This document shows, piece after piece, positions 17,094 to 26,237 of a stretch of DNA of 64,000 bases. The stretch is from CAYGTO01 sp964352815 (GTDB lineage: Bacteria; Pseudomonadota; Alphaproteobacteria; Rickettsiales; UBA3002): assembly GCA_964352815.1 (NCBI GenBank), contig CAYGTO010000008.1, forward strand, positions 1 through 64,000, written 5' to 3'. Under the pieces are notes generated by a model that was not told where the DNA came from, did not search any database, and was given only the letters and a program-made list of their open reading frames with translations. Both the position numbers and the translations under genes were made by a program. The stretch's first letter is position 1; the number at the start of each line of letters is the position of its first letter.

Positions 17094-17192
17094 AGACCAC
17101 GTTTAAGGTGTAATGGGTAAGCGATTGAGATGCAATATGGAAGGTGTGTTAAAGTGCAGGGGTGCGGTTCAACAGATTGGTCTGCTGACCAA

Positions 17193-17253
17193 CCCCTTTA
17201 GTGCGCGTAGCGCTCAGGTCCATTGCGAGGTCAGGAGACCGAGCAGGGACAAA
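17193..17253 (-). repeat. 61-bp repeat, left copy (inverted relative to 17607-17667)
   Basis: Read on the minus strand this segment matches 17607-17667 at 58 of 61 positions, the first 45 being identical. It has internal dyad symmetry: GTCC and GGAC enclose GGTC-TCCT-GACC. The two copies bracket the small lipoprotein gene. At its outer edge lies a separate hairpin TTGGTC-TGCT-GACCAA. Confidence 0.85.
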
Positions 17254-17264
17254 CGCAAAATCTC

Positions 17265-17549
17265 TTAGAAGAATGAGCCGCCTTTACTTGAGAGCGTAAA
17301 GCGGCAATAGGTGAAGCCTTCGTTCCAGCCGAGCTTGTAGAGGTCATTATCATTCAGCTCAGGGCGTTTTTTGAAGCCATACATCATTTTGTAGACAGGA
17401 CCACCTTCTGCGGAGAGACCTGTGTCACAGCCATCTTCCCACCCTAAACGATATTCACTGGGGCCTTCTGGACCCACGAAATAGAGCGGCGCTGGCCGGC
17501 ATGAAGCGGCCGTTGCAAGAATCGCTAAGCTGAACAAAACTTTTTTCAT
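17265..17549 (-). CDS. Small putative lipoprotein
   Basis: The 94-residue protein starts with a lipoprotein signal peptide, MKKVLFSLAILATAASC, with the lipobox at residues 14-17. The mature part has an aromatic and Gly-rich sequence (YRLGWEDGCDTG, LYKLGWNEGFTYCRF) with two related LGW-x-(D/E)-G motifs and two further cysteines that could form a disulfide. It would be anchored in the envelope. No family name is known to me. The gene is bracketed by a 61-bp inverted repeat. Confidence 0.75.
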   Translation of the reverse strand: MKKVLFSLAILATAASCRPAPLYFVGPEGPSEYRLGWEDGCDTGLSAEGGPVYKMMYGFKKRPELNDNDLYKLGWNEGFTYCRFTLSSKGGSFF

Positions 17550-17606
17550 AGTTCTATTCTATCAATTATCGGGGGGTGTTGTGTGACAGTTTGGTGAAGA
17601 TTTATA

Positions 17607-17667
17607 TTTGTCCCTGCTCGGTCTCCTGACCTCGCAATGGACCTGAGCGCTGCGCGCACTGAAGGGC
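17607..17667 (+). repeat. 61-bp repeat, right copy (inverted relative to 17193-17253)
   Basis: This is the partner of the copy at 17193-17253 and differs at only three positions, all in the last 16 bases. Beyond the repeat the flanks diverge in sequence, but both carry a G/C-rich hairpin around a TGCT centre. No start or stop codons suggest coding. Confidence 0.85.
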
Positions 17668-17771
17668 TTCGCCTGCTGGCTTCGCATAGCACAATCATCA
17701 ATGTTTATGGCACAAAAACAGACATGGATCAGAAATAATCCATATATCTAAAGAGGTTATTGGCGCTTTAT

Positions 17772-17918
17772 TTAGGCGGTTTCGCTCTCGCGCGTCCGAA
17801 TCGTCTGTTCTAGCAAGGGTTTAATCGCCCCCGCATCATACCCATCACAGGCCATCATCAGCTCTGTTAGCGGGTCATTTAAAAGCTCCTCAACCGTTGG
17901 CTCGCCGGATATTATCAT
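17772..17918 (-). CDS. 48-residue hypothetical protein
   Basis: An ATG at 17918, preceded by GAGGGAAAACACC, opens a 48-codon frame. The acidic product contains PTVEELLNDPLTELMMACDGYD and ends in a charged helix LLEQTIRTRESETA. I recall short alphaproteobacterial proteins with an ELL-DPL-MxxDG pattern, but cannot name a family. It lies between the repeat and coq7, all on the minus strand. The good ribosome site and amphipathic design favour a real gene. Confidence 0.55.
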   Translation of the reverse strand: MIISGEPTVEELLNDPLTELMMACDGYDAGAIKPLLEQTIRTRESETA

Positions 17919-18042
17919 GGTGTTTTCCCTCACCTTATTGAAGGTTCAGCCTAGCTGTGCACATGGTTATGCACAAGCGCTAAATGCACCCTATCCGCGA
18001 AGTAGCCATGCGGTGCACCATTAGAAGTGGTATGATTCTAAG

Positions 18043-18582
18043 TTACACCCGTTTGGCAATGGCCACCGCGGCGCGGCAACCGCTTTTGATCACTGCAGAA
18101 AGCAGCCCATAGCCTGGCGCGCGCTCTGCTTCATGGGCGAGGCCGATATCATGATGTTCCTGCTCATCCGCCAGAAATTGCGAGATGGTTGATTTGAGCT
18201 CTTCCTCTCCATCGCTCAGACTGTCGAGCTGTTCGCCGTAATGTTCGGTGATGACCGATTCGACGGCGACAGTGCATGCCATGGCGGCTTTTTCGCCCAT
18301 CAATGCGGTGCCAGCGCCAAGGGCCCACCCCGCGACATGCCAAAAGGGCAGCAGCGCAGACGGGCGCACATGGCGTTGTTTCATATAGCGTTCGAAAGTT
18401 TCGAGATGTTCAATTTCTTGCTCTTTCATCTCACGAATCACCGGCGTACTCGGCGCGTTCTTTAGAATTGCGAGCTGCCCCTCATAGATCCGCTGCGCAC
18501 CATATTCACCAGCATGGTTGACGCGAATCGCTTCCGAGACGTCTTCAGAGGTGGCGTGATCACCGGGGAGGGGACGGGGCAT
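18043..18582 (-). CDS. coq7: Coq7-type demethoxyubiquinone hydroxylase
   Basis: This 179-residue di-iron carboxylate protein hydroxylates a late ubiquinone intermediate (C6 position). The iron ligands appear as E in IRVNHAGEYGAQRIYEGQ, E-x-x-H in EQEIEHLETF, and E with E-x-x-H in VESVITEHYGEQ and DEQEHHDIG. The ferritin-like four-helix layout and length match the bacterial COQ7 family. AAAGGA precedes the ATG at 18582. The start lies inside the end of dsbB (23-bp overlap). Confidence 0.93.
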   Translation of the reverse strand: MPRPLPGDHATSEDVSEAIRVNHAGEYGAQRIYEGQLAILKNAPSTPVIREMKEQEIEHLETFERYMKQRHVRPSALLPFWHVAGWALGAGTALMGEKAAMACTVAVESVITEHYGEQLDSLSDGEEELKSTISQFLADEQEHHDIGLAHEAERAPGYGLLSAVIKSGCRAAVAIAKRV

Positions 18583-19060
18583 GGGATTCCTTTCGGTGTT
18601 GCATGAGTATGAACATAAAGATAAGGCTCATCGCGCCGGATGCAAGCGCATTCCAGCTTGCCATCGAGATGCTAAGGAAGGTCGCGGTCGCATCACTGCA
18701 GGACACAATAGGCGCTTCTTTTAGCATGGCGCGCAGCTCATCTAAGGTTTCGCCGCCTTTGGTTGAGCTGCCGCAGCTGCTTTCGACCACCCCCATCTCA
18801 ACACTCACATGATAGGCGGCGAGGCCAAACTCAGCGACGAAAAGTAGTGTGATGAGTATGAGGGAAATGCGTTTAAACGATGGCTTCCAAAGAGCATATA
18901 ATGCAGTGAACGCAATCAATGCATATGGCCCGCGCTGATAGAGGCATAGCTCGCACGGGTAGGTGCCAAAGCCATATTGCGAGATCAAGGCCGTAGCCAG
19001 TGCGCCGGCGCTGAACAGCAGGGCGAGGTGGGGCCATTGGTTCATGAGTCGTGTTTTCAT
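18560..19060 (-). CDS. dsbB: Disulfide bond formation protein B
   Basis: The 166-residue membrane protein has four transmembrane helices. The quinone-linked CxxC pair is C36-C39 in YPCELCLYQRGPY, and the periplasmic second pair is represented by VESSCGSS and IVSCSD. DsbB reoxidises DsbA and passes electrons to ubiquinone, a functional link to coq7 whose start it overlaps. The start at 19060 (MKTRLMNQWP) is preferred over an extension of 13 codons; no strong ribosome site was seen for either. Confidence 0.9.
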   Translation of the reverse strand: MKTRLMNQWPHLALLFSAGALATALISQYGFGTYPCELCLYQRGPYALIAFTALYALWKPSFKRISLILITLLFVAEFGLAAYHVSVEMGVVESSCGSSTKGGETLDELRAMLKEAPIVSCSDATATFLSISMASWNALASGAMSLIFMFILMQHRKESHAPSPPR

Positions 19061-19144
19061 AGAGGGAGAGTAATCCGCGTGCGTGTTGTAATCAAGCATT
19101 GACGCGCATGCATTCGCGCCGTATAGCTTCGATCACTCCCAAGT

Positions 19145-19229
19145 GCCTCGGTGGCGGAATTGGTAGACGCGCCGGATTCAAAATCCGGTTCCTTCGGGAG
19201 TGCCGGTTCGACTCCGGCCCGAGGTACCA
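19145..19229 (+). tRNA. tRNA-Leu (anticodon CAA)
   Basis: An 85-nt class II tRNA: acceptor GCCTCGG with CCGAGGT, D arm, anticodon stem CCGGA/TCCGG with loop TTCAAAA, a variable arm with stem TTCC...GGGA type, T arm GCCGG-TTCGACT-CCGGC, and encoded ACCA. The anticodon CAA reads TTG leucine codons. Confidence 0.97.
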
Positions 19230-19236
19230 TCTTGAT

Positions 19237-19989
19237 TTAAAAAACTACCCCCACACGCCATTTAAGTGTGACATCGTCGCTGTTGCGGTTCAGGCCGATC
19301 AGTGGCACTATGTCGACATGCCATGGCGCGTCTTGAAAATGGTAGCGAAAGGACGGGCCGGCGCGCTGCGATGTGTGGCTCACACCTTCAATGGCCCCCA
19401 GATCACCGAACTCACCAAAATATTCAGCGCCTAGCAAGAAACGTTCGCTGTAGCGATATTGGCTACGCAGGCGCAGCTCCATGCGGCTCCCATCAAACGC
19501 TTCGCCGCGTTCATAGGTCAGCATGATATTGCCGCGATGTTGCCAGCGCCCAACATTTTTCGAGAAGAGCAGCCGCGCTGATATTTCATCGTCACGCGGC
19601 TCGTCTTCGCGGTAGAGATAGGCGGCATAGAGGCCCAGATCGATCGGCAATACATCTGGTTCGGCAAACTCATAACGCAGGCTGAGTTCCATCGAGCGAA
19701 AGCGAAACCGGTCATTGCGATCATCTTCAAACGCGGGCCGGGCGCGTAGCATGAGCTGATCGGTTGCGCCATAATCATAGGTGAAGCGGGTGCGTGAACG
19801 GTGCGCGCGCGTATCATCCACGGTGTAAAACCCATCGACAAAGAGATCGGTTCGGCCTTGCTCGACATAGGGCGGCGGTACGCCAATGCCGGCATGCGCG
19901 GGTAATGGTAACATGATGGCTGCTATTGCACAGCATAGAGCGCACGTAATGAACGAAAATGAGGTAGCGCTTGTTTTGGGTTGGATCAT
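19237..19989 (-). CDS. Putative outer-membrane beta-barrel protein
   Basis: The 250-residue product has a long signal peptide ending PAHA-G, and then many alternating amphipathic strands separated by charged turns (TRFTYDYGATDQLMLRARP, MELSLRYEFAEPDVLPIDLGLYAAYLY). It ends in a phenylalanine, as do BamA-inserted barrels. There are about ten to twelve predicted strands. It looks like a copper-resistance-B or DUF-type barrel, but no family is certain. It is divergent from the MscS gene; the two genes may share a promoter region of under 20 bp. Confidence 0.75.
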   Translation of the reverse strand: MIQPKTSATSFSFITCALCCAIAAIMLPLPAHAGIGVPPPYVEQGRTDLFVDGFYTVDDTRAHRSRTRFTYDYGATDQLMLRARPAFEDDRNDRFRFRSMELSLRYEFAEPDVLPIDLGLYAAYLYREDEPRDDEISARLLFSKNVGRWQHRGNIMLTYERGEAFDGSRMELRLRSQYRYSERFLLGAEYFGEFGDLGAIEGVSHTSQRAGPSFRYHFQDAPWHVDIVPLIGLNRNSDDVTLKWRVGVVF

Positions 19990-20006
19990 CGCGTAATCAT
20001 AGGGGT

Positions 20007-22091
20007 ATGACGCGTATTTTACAGTGTTTTAGTGTAATTCTCCTGATGCTGCTCTCGCCATGGCTAGCGACCGCGCAAGAAGCGCCCTCATTTTCAGAAA
20101 AAGCCCGCAGCTGGGAACAATCGCTGACCAAAGCAGAAAAGGAAATTGATGCAGCGCGTATGAGCGATGCGGAATATGGTGTATTGCAAGAAGAGCTTCG
20201 GAAGTTGCGCAGTGATGCGCTTAGCGAAGCGGGGACCCAACAAGCGCGCCTTGAGAAGCAGCGGGAGTTGCTTGCGGCGCTAGGGGTAGCCCCAGAAAAA
20301 GCGAGCGATGAAGATCCCCAGGTGGCTGCGAAACGTGAAGCATTGGACGTAGAGATTAAAGAAATTGATGCGCGTCTTAAACAAGCCAATCTCATTTCAG
20401 CGAAGGCAGAAAGTCAGCTCTCTGCGATTGATGCGGTGATGAAAGAAGAGCTACGCGCCGAGCTTCTCACCTATGAGGCGATCCCGGCAACGCCTGAGGC
20501 ACTTATGGGTTTGCTGGACCAAGCAAACGACTACATGTCAGACTTTGAGCAATGGACCAGTTTTGCACTCTTTGTGGCTGGGTTGCTATTTCTCTCATGT
20601 ATGGCGTTTCCGTTAACCCGAAATTTGAACCAGTTAATTCATGAAGCTCCGGGCATTGAAGCGCATGAGCCATTTAGTCGCGTGCGGTTGATGGTGCTCT
20701 TGATCGCAGGTTACGCTGTATTCTTGATGCGTTTTGGCATGGTAAATATTGAGCGTATTCCTGCATTGGAGAACCTGATCGAGGCAGCGGCGAGTATTTG
20801 TTTGGCCGTGGTGTTGTTTTTTGCGCTCGGCAAGGTTCATTTTATTGTTCCGCAACGCATAGATGATGCGCTCGGTGAGCGTAAGGCGAATTATAGCTGG
20901 TTATGGAATGGCTTCCGAACGCTTGCGCGGATTATTACGTTGCTTGTCCCGGTTGCGAGCCTGGCGGGCTACGCGAATTTAGGCGTCTATGTCATCTTCA
21001 ACATGCTGATGACCATTGGTGCACTTCTGCTGTTTATATGGATGCGTAAAGCCTCGGTTCGCCTCTATCTGATGCTATTGCAGAGTAAAAATGTATCGGA
21101 AAGCAGTTCAGAAGAACAGCTTTCGCCGATTGCGATTACCTTCATTGAGCCAGTACTAGCTGTGGTCTCGTTGTCGGTCGCCTTTTTCTTTTGGGGGATG
21201 ACGAGCGATGATGTCACGGGTTTTATAGCCCGCTATCAGAACGGTATTCCGATCGGCGATGTCACCCTTGATTTCACCAATCTCTTCTCAGGCGTTTTGC
21301 TGTTTGCCGGGCTGTTTTTAGTAACGCGTTTGATGCAGTGGTTTCTCTCAGCCCGCGTCTTTCCCTACACGGACTTTAATATCGGGGTGCGCGATGCCAT
21401 CCTCGCAATTAGCGGCTATGCTGGAGTGACAATAGCCTTTCTCGTGAGCGTGAGCGCGGTCGGCCTTGATCTATCGAATCTCGCCATCGTGGCAGGCGCG
21501 CTCTCGGTCGGGATTGGTTTCGGCCTTCAAGCGATTTTCAATAATTTTGTCTCGGGGCTGATTCTTCTCTTTGAACGACCTATCAAGGTGGGTGATTGGG
21601 TGATTGTGGGGACGCATGAAGGCGTAGTCAAAAAGATTCGTGTGCGCTCAACAGAAATCGAAACCTTTTGGAATTCGACGGTGATTGTGCCGAACTCTCA
21701 GCTCATCAGCGAGGCGGTAACGAATTGGACGCTCCATGACCGTGTTGGACGTGTCGATGTTGGTGTGGGTGTTGCCTATGGAAGCGATACGGAGAAAGTT
21801 AAAGAGGTGCTTCTCGCCGTTGCAAAAGACCATCCGCAAGTGCGCAGCATTCCCGAGCCATTGGTGTTGTTTCAGAATTTTGGTGATAGCTCGCTTGATT
21901 TTGAATTGCGCTGTTTCATTCACAATATTCGCGATGTGTTCCGCGTGCGCAGTCAGCTTCGTTTTGCGATTGATGCGGCATTTCGTGAACACCACATTAC
22001 GATCCCGTTTCCGCAGCGCGATTTGCATATTGTATCGCCTGAGAGCATCTCTGTTATGTCCGCCGATGCGAAGGTGAAAAAGGATGCCTGA
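20007..22091 (+). CDS. MscS-family mechanosensitive channel with periplasmic coiled-coil domain
   Basis: The 694-residue protein starts with a signal peptide (MTRILQCFSVILLMLLSPWLATA) and a coiled-coil periplasmic region of about 150 residues, then about nine to ten membrane helices. The MscS core is near residues 460-600: GLDLSNLAIVAGALSVGIGFG, the pore-lining Gly/Ala pattern, then FERPIKVGDWVIVG and VPNSQLISEAVTNWT. Large MscS proteins of this kind (MscK/DUF3772-like) release solutes on hypo-osmotic shock. The ATG at 20007 is preferred because it yields a signal peptide. Overlaps zntB by 8 bp. Confidence 0.92.
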   Translation: MTRILQCFSVILLMLLSPWLATAQEAPSFSEKARSWEQSLTKAEKEIDAARMSDAEYGVLQEELRKLRSDALSEAGTQQARLEKQRELLAALGVAPEKASDEDPQVAAKREALDVEIKEIDARLKQANLISAKAESQLSAIDAVMKEELRAELLTYEAIPATPEALMGLLDQANDYMSDFEQWTSFALFVAGLLFLSCMAFPLTRNLNQLIHEAPGIEAHEPFSRVRLMVLLIAGYAVFLMRFGMVNIERIPALENLIEAAASICLAVVLFFALGKVHFIVPQRIDDALGERKANYSWLWNGFRTLARIITLLVPVASLAGYANLGVYVIFNMLMTIGALLLFIWMRKASVRLYLMLLQSKNVSESSSEEQLSPIAITFIEPVLAVVSLSVAFFFWGMTSDDVTGFIARYQNGIPIGDVTLDFTNLFSGVLLFAGLFLVTRLMQWFLSARVFPYTDFNIGVRDAILAISGYAGVTIAFLVSVSAVGLDLSNLAIVAGALSVGIGFGLQAIFNNFVSGLILLFERPIKVGDWVIVGTHEGVVKKIRVRSTEIETFWNSTVIVPNSQLISEAVTNWTLHDRVGRVDVGVGVAYGSDTEKVKEVLLAVAKDHPQVRSIPEPLVLFQNFGDSSLDFELRCFIHNIRDVFRVRSQLRFAIDAAFREHHITIPFPQRDLHIVSPESISVMSADAKVKKDA

Positions 22092-23052
22092 GTTCATACG
22101 ATACCACTATGCGATTGAGACGAACACAAAGGGGGAGGTGCTCGATGAAGCGGCGCTCACAAAGCGTCTCAAGTCAGATAAGCTTGGCTGGGTGCACTTG
22201 AATGCCAATGATCCAATGGCGCGCGAATGGTTGCATGAACATGTCAGCTATCTCGATGTAAATGTGCTCGAAGCCCTGTTCGTCACTGAAACGCGGCCAC
22301 GTATTGCTGAATATGATGATGGGCTTTTGCTGGTGCTGCGCGGCGTGAATTTAAACGAGAATGCCAACCCTGAAGACATGGTATCGCTACGCCTGTGGGT
22401 GGACCGGCACCGTATTATCAGCGTATCGCGGCGCCAATTACGCGCGCTCGACGATGTGGCGCAGCATGTTGAGGCAGGAAAGGTCCATTCGAGCGGCGAC
22501 TTTGTATGCACAGTGATCAGCAAGCTGTTTGAACGGATGGAGCCCACACTGCAGGCGCTCGATGATCAGACGGACGAAGCTGAGGAGCAGGTGATTGAGA
22601 AGGCCGATATTGTGTTACGTGAATCGTTGACCCATATCCGCAAAAAGGCGATCGCGCTGCGGCGTTACATGGCGCCACAAAAAGAGGCGATTGGGCAGCT
22701 GCGTTATGTGAAGCTCTCTTGGTTTGAGGATCGCCATAGACGCAATCTGCAAGAAAATCACGATCGCATCACGCGCTATGTCGAAGATTTAGATACGATG
22801 CGTGAGCGGGCGCAAATCATCAAAGACGAACTCGCTGCGTTGCTTGCTGATGCGATGAATAAGAACATGTATCTTTTGTCTGTCATCGCTGCGATTTTCT
22901 TGCCACTCGGGTTTTTGACGGGTCTACTAGGAATCAATGTGGGCGGTATTCCTGGAGCCGATAATGGCGATGCTTTCTTTTTTGTATGTGGCGTTATGGG
23001 CGTGATTGTGGTTGGGCAGATCCTATGGTTCCGCAGCAAGAAATGGTTTTAA
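22084..23052 (+). CDS. zntB: Zinc transporter ZntB (CorA superfamily)
   Basis: The 322-residue protein has a cytoplasmic N-terminal domain and two C-terminal transmembrane helices. The loop signature between them is GINVGGIPG, the ZntB variant of the CorA GMN motif. An Arg/Glu-rich long helix (TLQALDDQTDEAEEQVIEK) precedes the helices. ZntB moves zinc across the inner membrane. It overlaps the MscS gene by 8 bp and is probably co-translated with it. Metal specificity is from the motif only. Confidence 0.88.
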   Translation: MPEFIRYHYAIETNTKGEVLDEAALTKRLKSDKLGWVHLNANDPMAREWLHEHVSYLDVNVLEALFVTETRPRIAEYDDGLLLVLRGVNLNENANPEDMVSLRLWVDRHRIISVSRRQLRALDDVAQHVEAGKVHSSGDFVCTVISKLFERMEPTLQALDDQTDEAEEQVIEKADIVLRESLTHIRKKAIALRRYMAPQKEAIGQLRYVKLSWFEDRHRRNLQENHDRITRYVEDLDTMRERAQIIKDELAALLADAMNKNMYLLSVIAAIFLPLGFLTGLLGINVGGIPGADNGDAFFFVCGVMGVIVVGQILWFRSKKWF

Positions 23053-24213
23053 TTACTCTTTTAGATCTTCCCAAAATTCTTTTACTTTAGAAAAGAAACT
23101 TTCTGATTCAGGGCTGTTCTTTGTCGTAGAGGCCTGGTCAAACTCTTTAAGTAATTCTTTCTGTTTTTTACTGAGGTTCACTGGTGTCTCGGTCTGCACA
23201 TGAATATACATGTCGCCACGCGCATCGCCTTGACGCATGATGCTCATGCCCTTGCCTTTGAGGCGGAATTGGTGATCGGTTTGTGTGCCTTGAGGCACGT
23301 TGACCTTGACTTTGCCGCCTTCTATGGTGGGGACTTCAATCGAACCGCCAAGGGATGCCGTCGTGAATGGCACAGGCACGCGGCAATGTAAATTCGCCCC
23401 GTCACGTTGGAAGAATGGATGGGGTTCGATGCTTAAGAAAATATACAAATCACCGTTCTCACCGCCACGGAAGCCAGCCTCCCCTTCGCCCGCGAGACGG
23501 ATACGTGTGCCGTCTTCAACACCTGCGGGGATGGTGACGGAAAGGGTGCGTTCCTTACGTGTCTTACCCGTGCCCGCGCAATTGCCGCATGGGTTTTTAA
23601 TCGTGACGCCCGCGCCATGACATGACGGGCAGGTCCGCTCTACCGTAAAGAAACCCTGCTGTGAACGCACCGCGCCCGCCCCGCCACAATGTTCACAAGT
23701 TTCGGCCTTAGAGCCTTTTTCGGCACCACTACCATCACAGGTTTCACATGGCACAGCCGTGGTTAGCTGAATCGGATGTTGCTTGCCCTCATGCGCTTCT
23801 TTCAGCGTGATATCCAGATTATAGCGTAGGTCAGCACCGCGGCGTGATGCACTTTGCTGTGCAGATCCGGAACGACGCGCGCGCTGCGAAAAGTCGCCAA
23901 AGAGGTCATCAAAGATGTCTGAAAAGCTGCCGCTAAAGTCAAAGCCAGCTGCTCCTGCACCAGGGTGGCCGCCCGCTGCGCCCATACCTTGCTTAAACGC
24001 TTCGTGCCCATAGCGATCATAGGCCGCGCGCTTTTGCGGGTCTTTCAGAACGTCATAAGCTTCGCTGATTTCCTTAAACTTTTTTTCCGCAATCTCATTG
24101 CCCGGATTTTTATCCGGGTGATACTGCATGGCGAGCTTACGGTACGCCTTTTTGAGCGATGCCTCATCCGCATCGCGGCTTACCCCAAGGGTTTGGTAGA
24201 AATCATCAGCCAT
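23053..24213 (-). CDS. dnaJ: Chaperone DnaJ
   Basis: This full-length 386-residue type I J-protein has the J-domain with HPD (YHPDKNPG) in the first 70 residues, a Gly/Phe region (GGHPGAGAAGFDFSGSFSDIFDDLFGDF), four zinc-finger CxxCxGxG repeats (CETCDGSG, CEHCGGAG, CPSCHGAG, CGNCAGTG), and C-terminal substrate-binding domains. It recruits unfolded proteins to DnaK. The gene is 33 bp downstream of dnaK and shares its heat-shock promoter. Its stop abuts convergent zntB. Confidence 0.98.
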   Translation of the reverse strand: MADDFYQTLGVSRDADEASLKKAYRKLAMQYHPDKNPGNEIAEKKFKEISEAYDVLKDPQKRAAYDRYGHEAFKQGMGAAGGHPGAGAAGFDFSGSFSDIFDDLFGDFSQRARRSGSAQQSASRRGADLRYNLDITLKEAHEGKQHPIQLTTAVPCETCDGSGAEKGSKAETCEHCGGAGAVRSQQGFFTVERTCPSCHGAGVTIKNPCGNCAGTGKTRKERTLSVTIPAGVEDGTRIRLAGEGEAGFRGGENGDLYIFLSIEPHPFFQRDGANLHCRVPVPFTTASLGGSIEVPTIEGGKVKVNVPQGTQTDHQFRLKGKGMSIMRQGDARGDMYIHVQTETPVNLSKKQKELLKEFDQASTTKNSPESESFFSKVKEFWEDLKE

Positions 24214-24246
24214 AAGTGAAACCAGAGATGGTTAGGGTGAACGTGC

Positions 24247-26178
24247 TTACGAATCCTTTTTCTCATCATCGATTTCTTCGAATTCGGCATCGACCACTTC
24301 GCCATCCGCTGCCGCGTCACTGCTGCTTGCGGTGGCATCCGCCGTCTCGCCTGCATCGCTCGCGCCGGCTTCTTGCTGCGCTTTGTAGATCACTTCACCG
24401 ATCTTCATCATCGCTTGGGTAAGCGCTTCGACCTTGCTTTCGATTGCGTCCTTATCTTCGCCATCGAGCGCAGATTTCAGCTCAGTGATCGCGGTCTCAA
24501 CGGCTGTCTTATCCGTCGCCTCGATTTTGTCGCCATGCTCAGCGACATTCTTCTCTGCCTCATGCACCATAGCTTCAGCCTTGTTCTTCGCTTCGATTAG
24601 CTCTCGGCGAACTTTGTCCTCTTCCGCGTTTTTCTCTGCGTCTTTGACCATCTGTTCAATATCATCATCCGACAACCCGCCCGATGCTTGAATGCGAATC
24701 TGTTGCTCTTTGCCGGTCGCTTTATCTTTGGCTGACACATTTACAATGCCGTTCGCATCGATATCAAATGTCACTTCAACTTGCGGCATGCCGCGCGGCG
24801 CGGGTGGAATACCCACCAGGTCAAACTGACCAAGCAGTTTGTTATCTGACGCCATTTCGCGTTCACCCTGGAACACGCGGATGGTCACGGCCGTTTGGTT
24901 GTCATCCGCGGTGGAGAAGGTTTGCGACTTCTTGGTCGGAATCGTCGTGTTCCGCTCAATCAAACGTGTAAAGACGCCACCGAGGGTTTCAATTCCGAGC
25001 GACAATGGCGTCACATCAAGAAGCAGCACATCTTTTACATCGCCTTTCAGAACACCGCCTTGAATCGCTGCACCCATGGCGACCACCTCATCTGGGTTCA
25101 CGCCTTTGTGGGGCTCGCGTGCGAAAAATTCTTTCACCGCTTCGCCGACTTTTGGCATGCGCGTCATCCCGCCAACCAGCACGACATCATCAATATCGCT
25201 GGCATCAAGACCCGCATCTTTCAATGCTTTTTTACATGGCTCAATCGTGCGCTGAATGAGGTCTTCAACAAGGCTCTCAAGCTTCGCGCGCGAGAGTTTC
25301 ACATTGAGGTGCTTTGGTCCGCTCGCATCGGCCGTAATGAACGGAAGGTTCACTTCGGTTTGTTGCGTGCTGGAGAGTTCAATTTTCGCTTTCTCTGACG
25401 CTTCCTTCAGGCGCTGAAGCGCAAGCTTATCATTGCGCAGATCAATACCGCTCTCAGTCTTGAATTCGGCTGCGAGATGTTCAATGATACGTGCATCGAA
25501 ATCTTCCCCGCCAAGGAAAGTATCCCCATTGGTTGACTTCACTTCAAAAACACCATCACCAATTTCGAGAATGGACACATCAAAGGTCCCACCGCCCAAA
25601 TCATAGACCGCAATGGTTTTACCGTCATTCTTATCGAGGCCATAAGCAAGCGCGGCCGCCGTTGGCTCGTTGATAATCCGTAATACGTTCAGCCCTGCAA
25701 TCTTACCGGCATCTTTCGTGGCCTGACGCTGCGAGTCATTAAAGTACGCAGGAACGGTGACCACCGCATCGGTCACGGTTTCGCCAAGATAGGACTCGGC
25801 TGTTTCTTTCATTTTTTGCAGGATAAAGGCCGAAATCTGGCTCGGGGAATAATTCTCACCGCGCGCTTCTACCCACGCATCACCATTATCGGCTTTGACA
25901 ATTTTGTAGGGAACGAGGTCGATGTCTTTCTTTGTTGTCTGATCTTCAAAGCCGCGGCCAATCAAGCGCTTTACAGCAAAAATCGTGTTCTCAGGGTTGG
26001 TAACGGCCTGACGTTTCGCTGGGTGACCGATGAGGCGTTCGCCATCTTCCGCGAAAGCCACCATGGAAGGCGTCGTGCGCATCCCTTCGGAGTTTTCGAT
26101 CACTTTCGCGTCTTTGCCGTCCATCACGGCGACACATGAGTTGGTGGTTCCAAGGTCAATACCAATTACTTTGCCCAT
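24247..26178 (-). CDS. dnaK: Chaperone DnaK (Hsp70)
   Basis: The 643-residue Hsp70 has the ATPase signatures IGIDLGTTNSCVAVMDG, VYDLGGGTFDVSILEI and VLVGGMTRMPKV, the interdomain linker DVLLLDVTPLSLGIETLGG, and an acidic C-terminal tail ending EFEEIDDEKKDS. It is the central folding chaperone and regulator of sigma-32. The gene is transcribed leftward with dnaJ from the promoter at 26238-26268. Confidence 0.99.
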   Translation of the reverse strand: MGKVIGIDLGTTNSCVAVMDGKDAKVIENSEGMRTTPSMVAFAEDGERLIGHPAKRQAVTNPENTIFAVKRLIGRGFEDQTTKKDIDLVPYKIVKADNGDAWVEARGENYSPSQISAFILQKMKETAESYLGETVTDAVVTVPAYFNDSQRQATKDAGKIAGLNVLRIINEPTAAALAYGLDKNDGKTIAVYDLGGGTFDVSILEIGDGVFEVKSTNGDTFLGGEDFDARIIEHLAAEFKTESGIDLRNDKLALQRLKEASEKAKIELSSTQQTEVNLPFITADASGPKHLNVKLSRAKLESLVEDLIQRTIEPCKKALKDAGLDASDIDDVVLVGGMTRMPKVGEAVKEFFAREPHKGVNPDEVVAMGAAIQGGVLKGDVKDVLLLDVTPLSLGIETLGGVFTRLIERNTTIPTKKSQTFSTADDNQTAVTIRVFQGEREMASDNKLLGQFDLVGIPPAPRGMPQVEVTFDIDANGIVNVSAKDKATGKEQQIRIQASGGLSDDDIEQMVKDAEKNAEEDKVRRELIEAKNKAEAMVHEAEKNVAEHGDKIEATDKTAVETAITELKSALDGEDKDAIESKVEALTQAMMKIGEVIYKAQQEAGASDAGETADATASSSDAAADGEVVDAEFEEIDDEKKDS

Positions 26179-26237
26179 TTTTTCCTCTTTTTCTTCTACT
26201 TTTGAGTTGGTTACGTTGTTACATTACAATCTAGTAA

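Noticed and set aside
16981..17100. Initiator tRNA-fMet for the CAT tRNA
   Set aside because: The acceptor begins with a G paired to the last stem base, and the anticodon stem lacks the three G-C pairs typical of initiators.
17193..17667. Reading the inverted repeat pair as terminal repeats of an insertion sequence
   Set aside because: The enclosed gene is a small lipoprotein, not a transposase, and no target-site duplication is visible.
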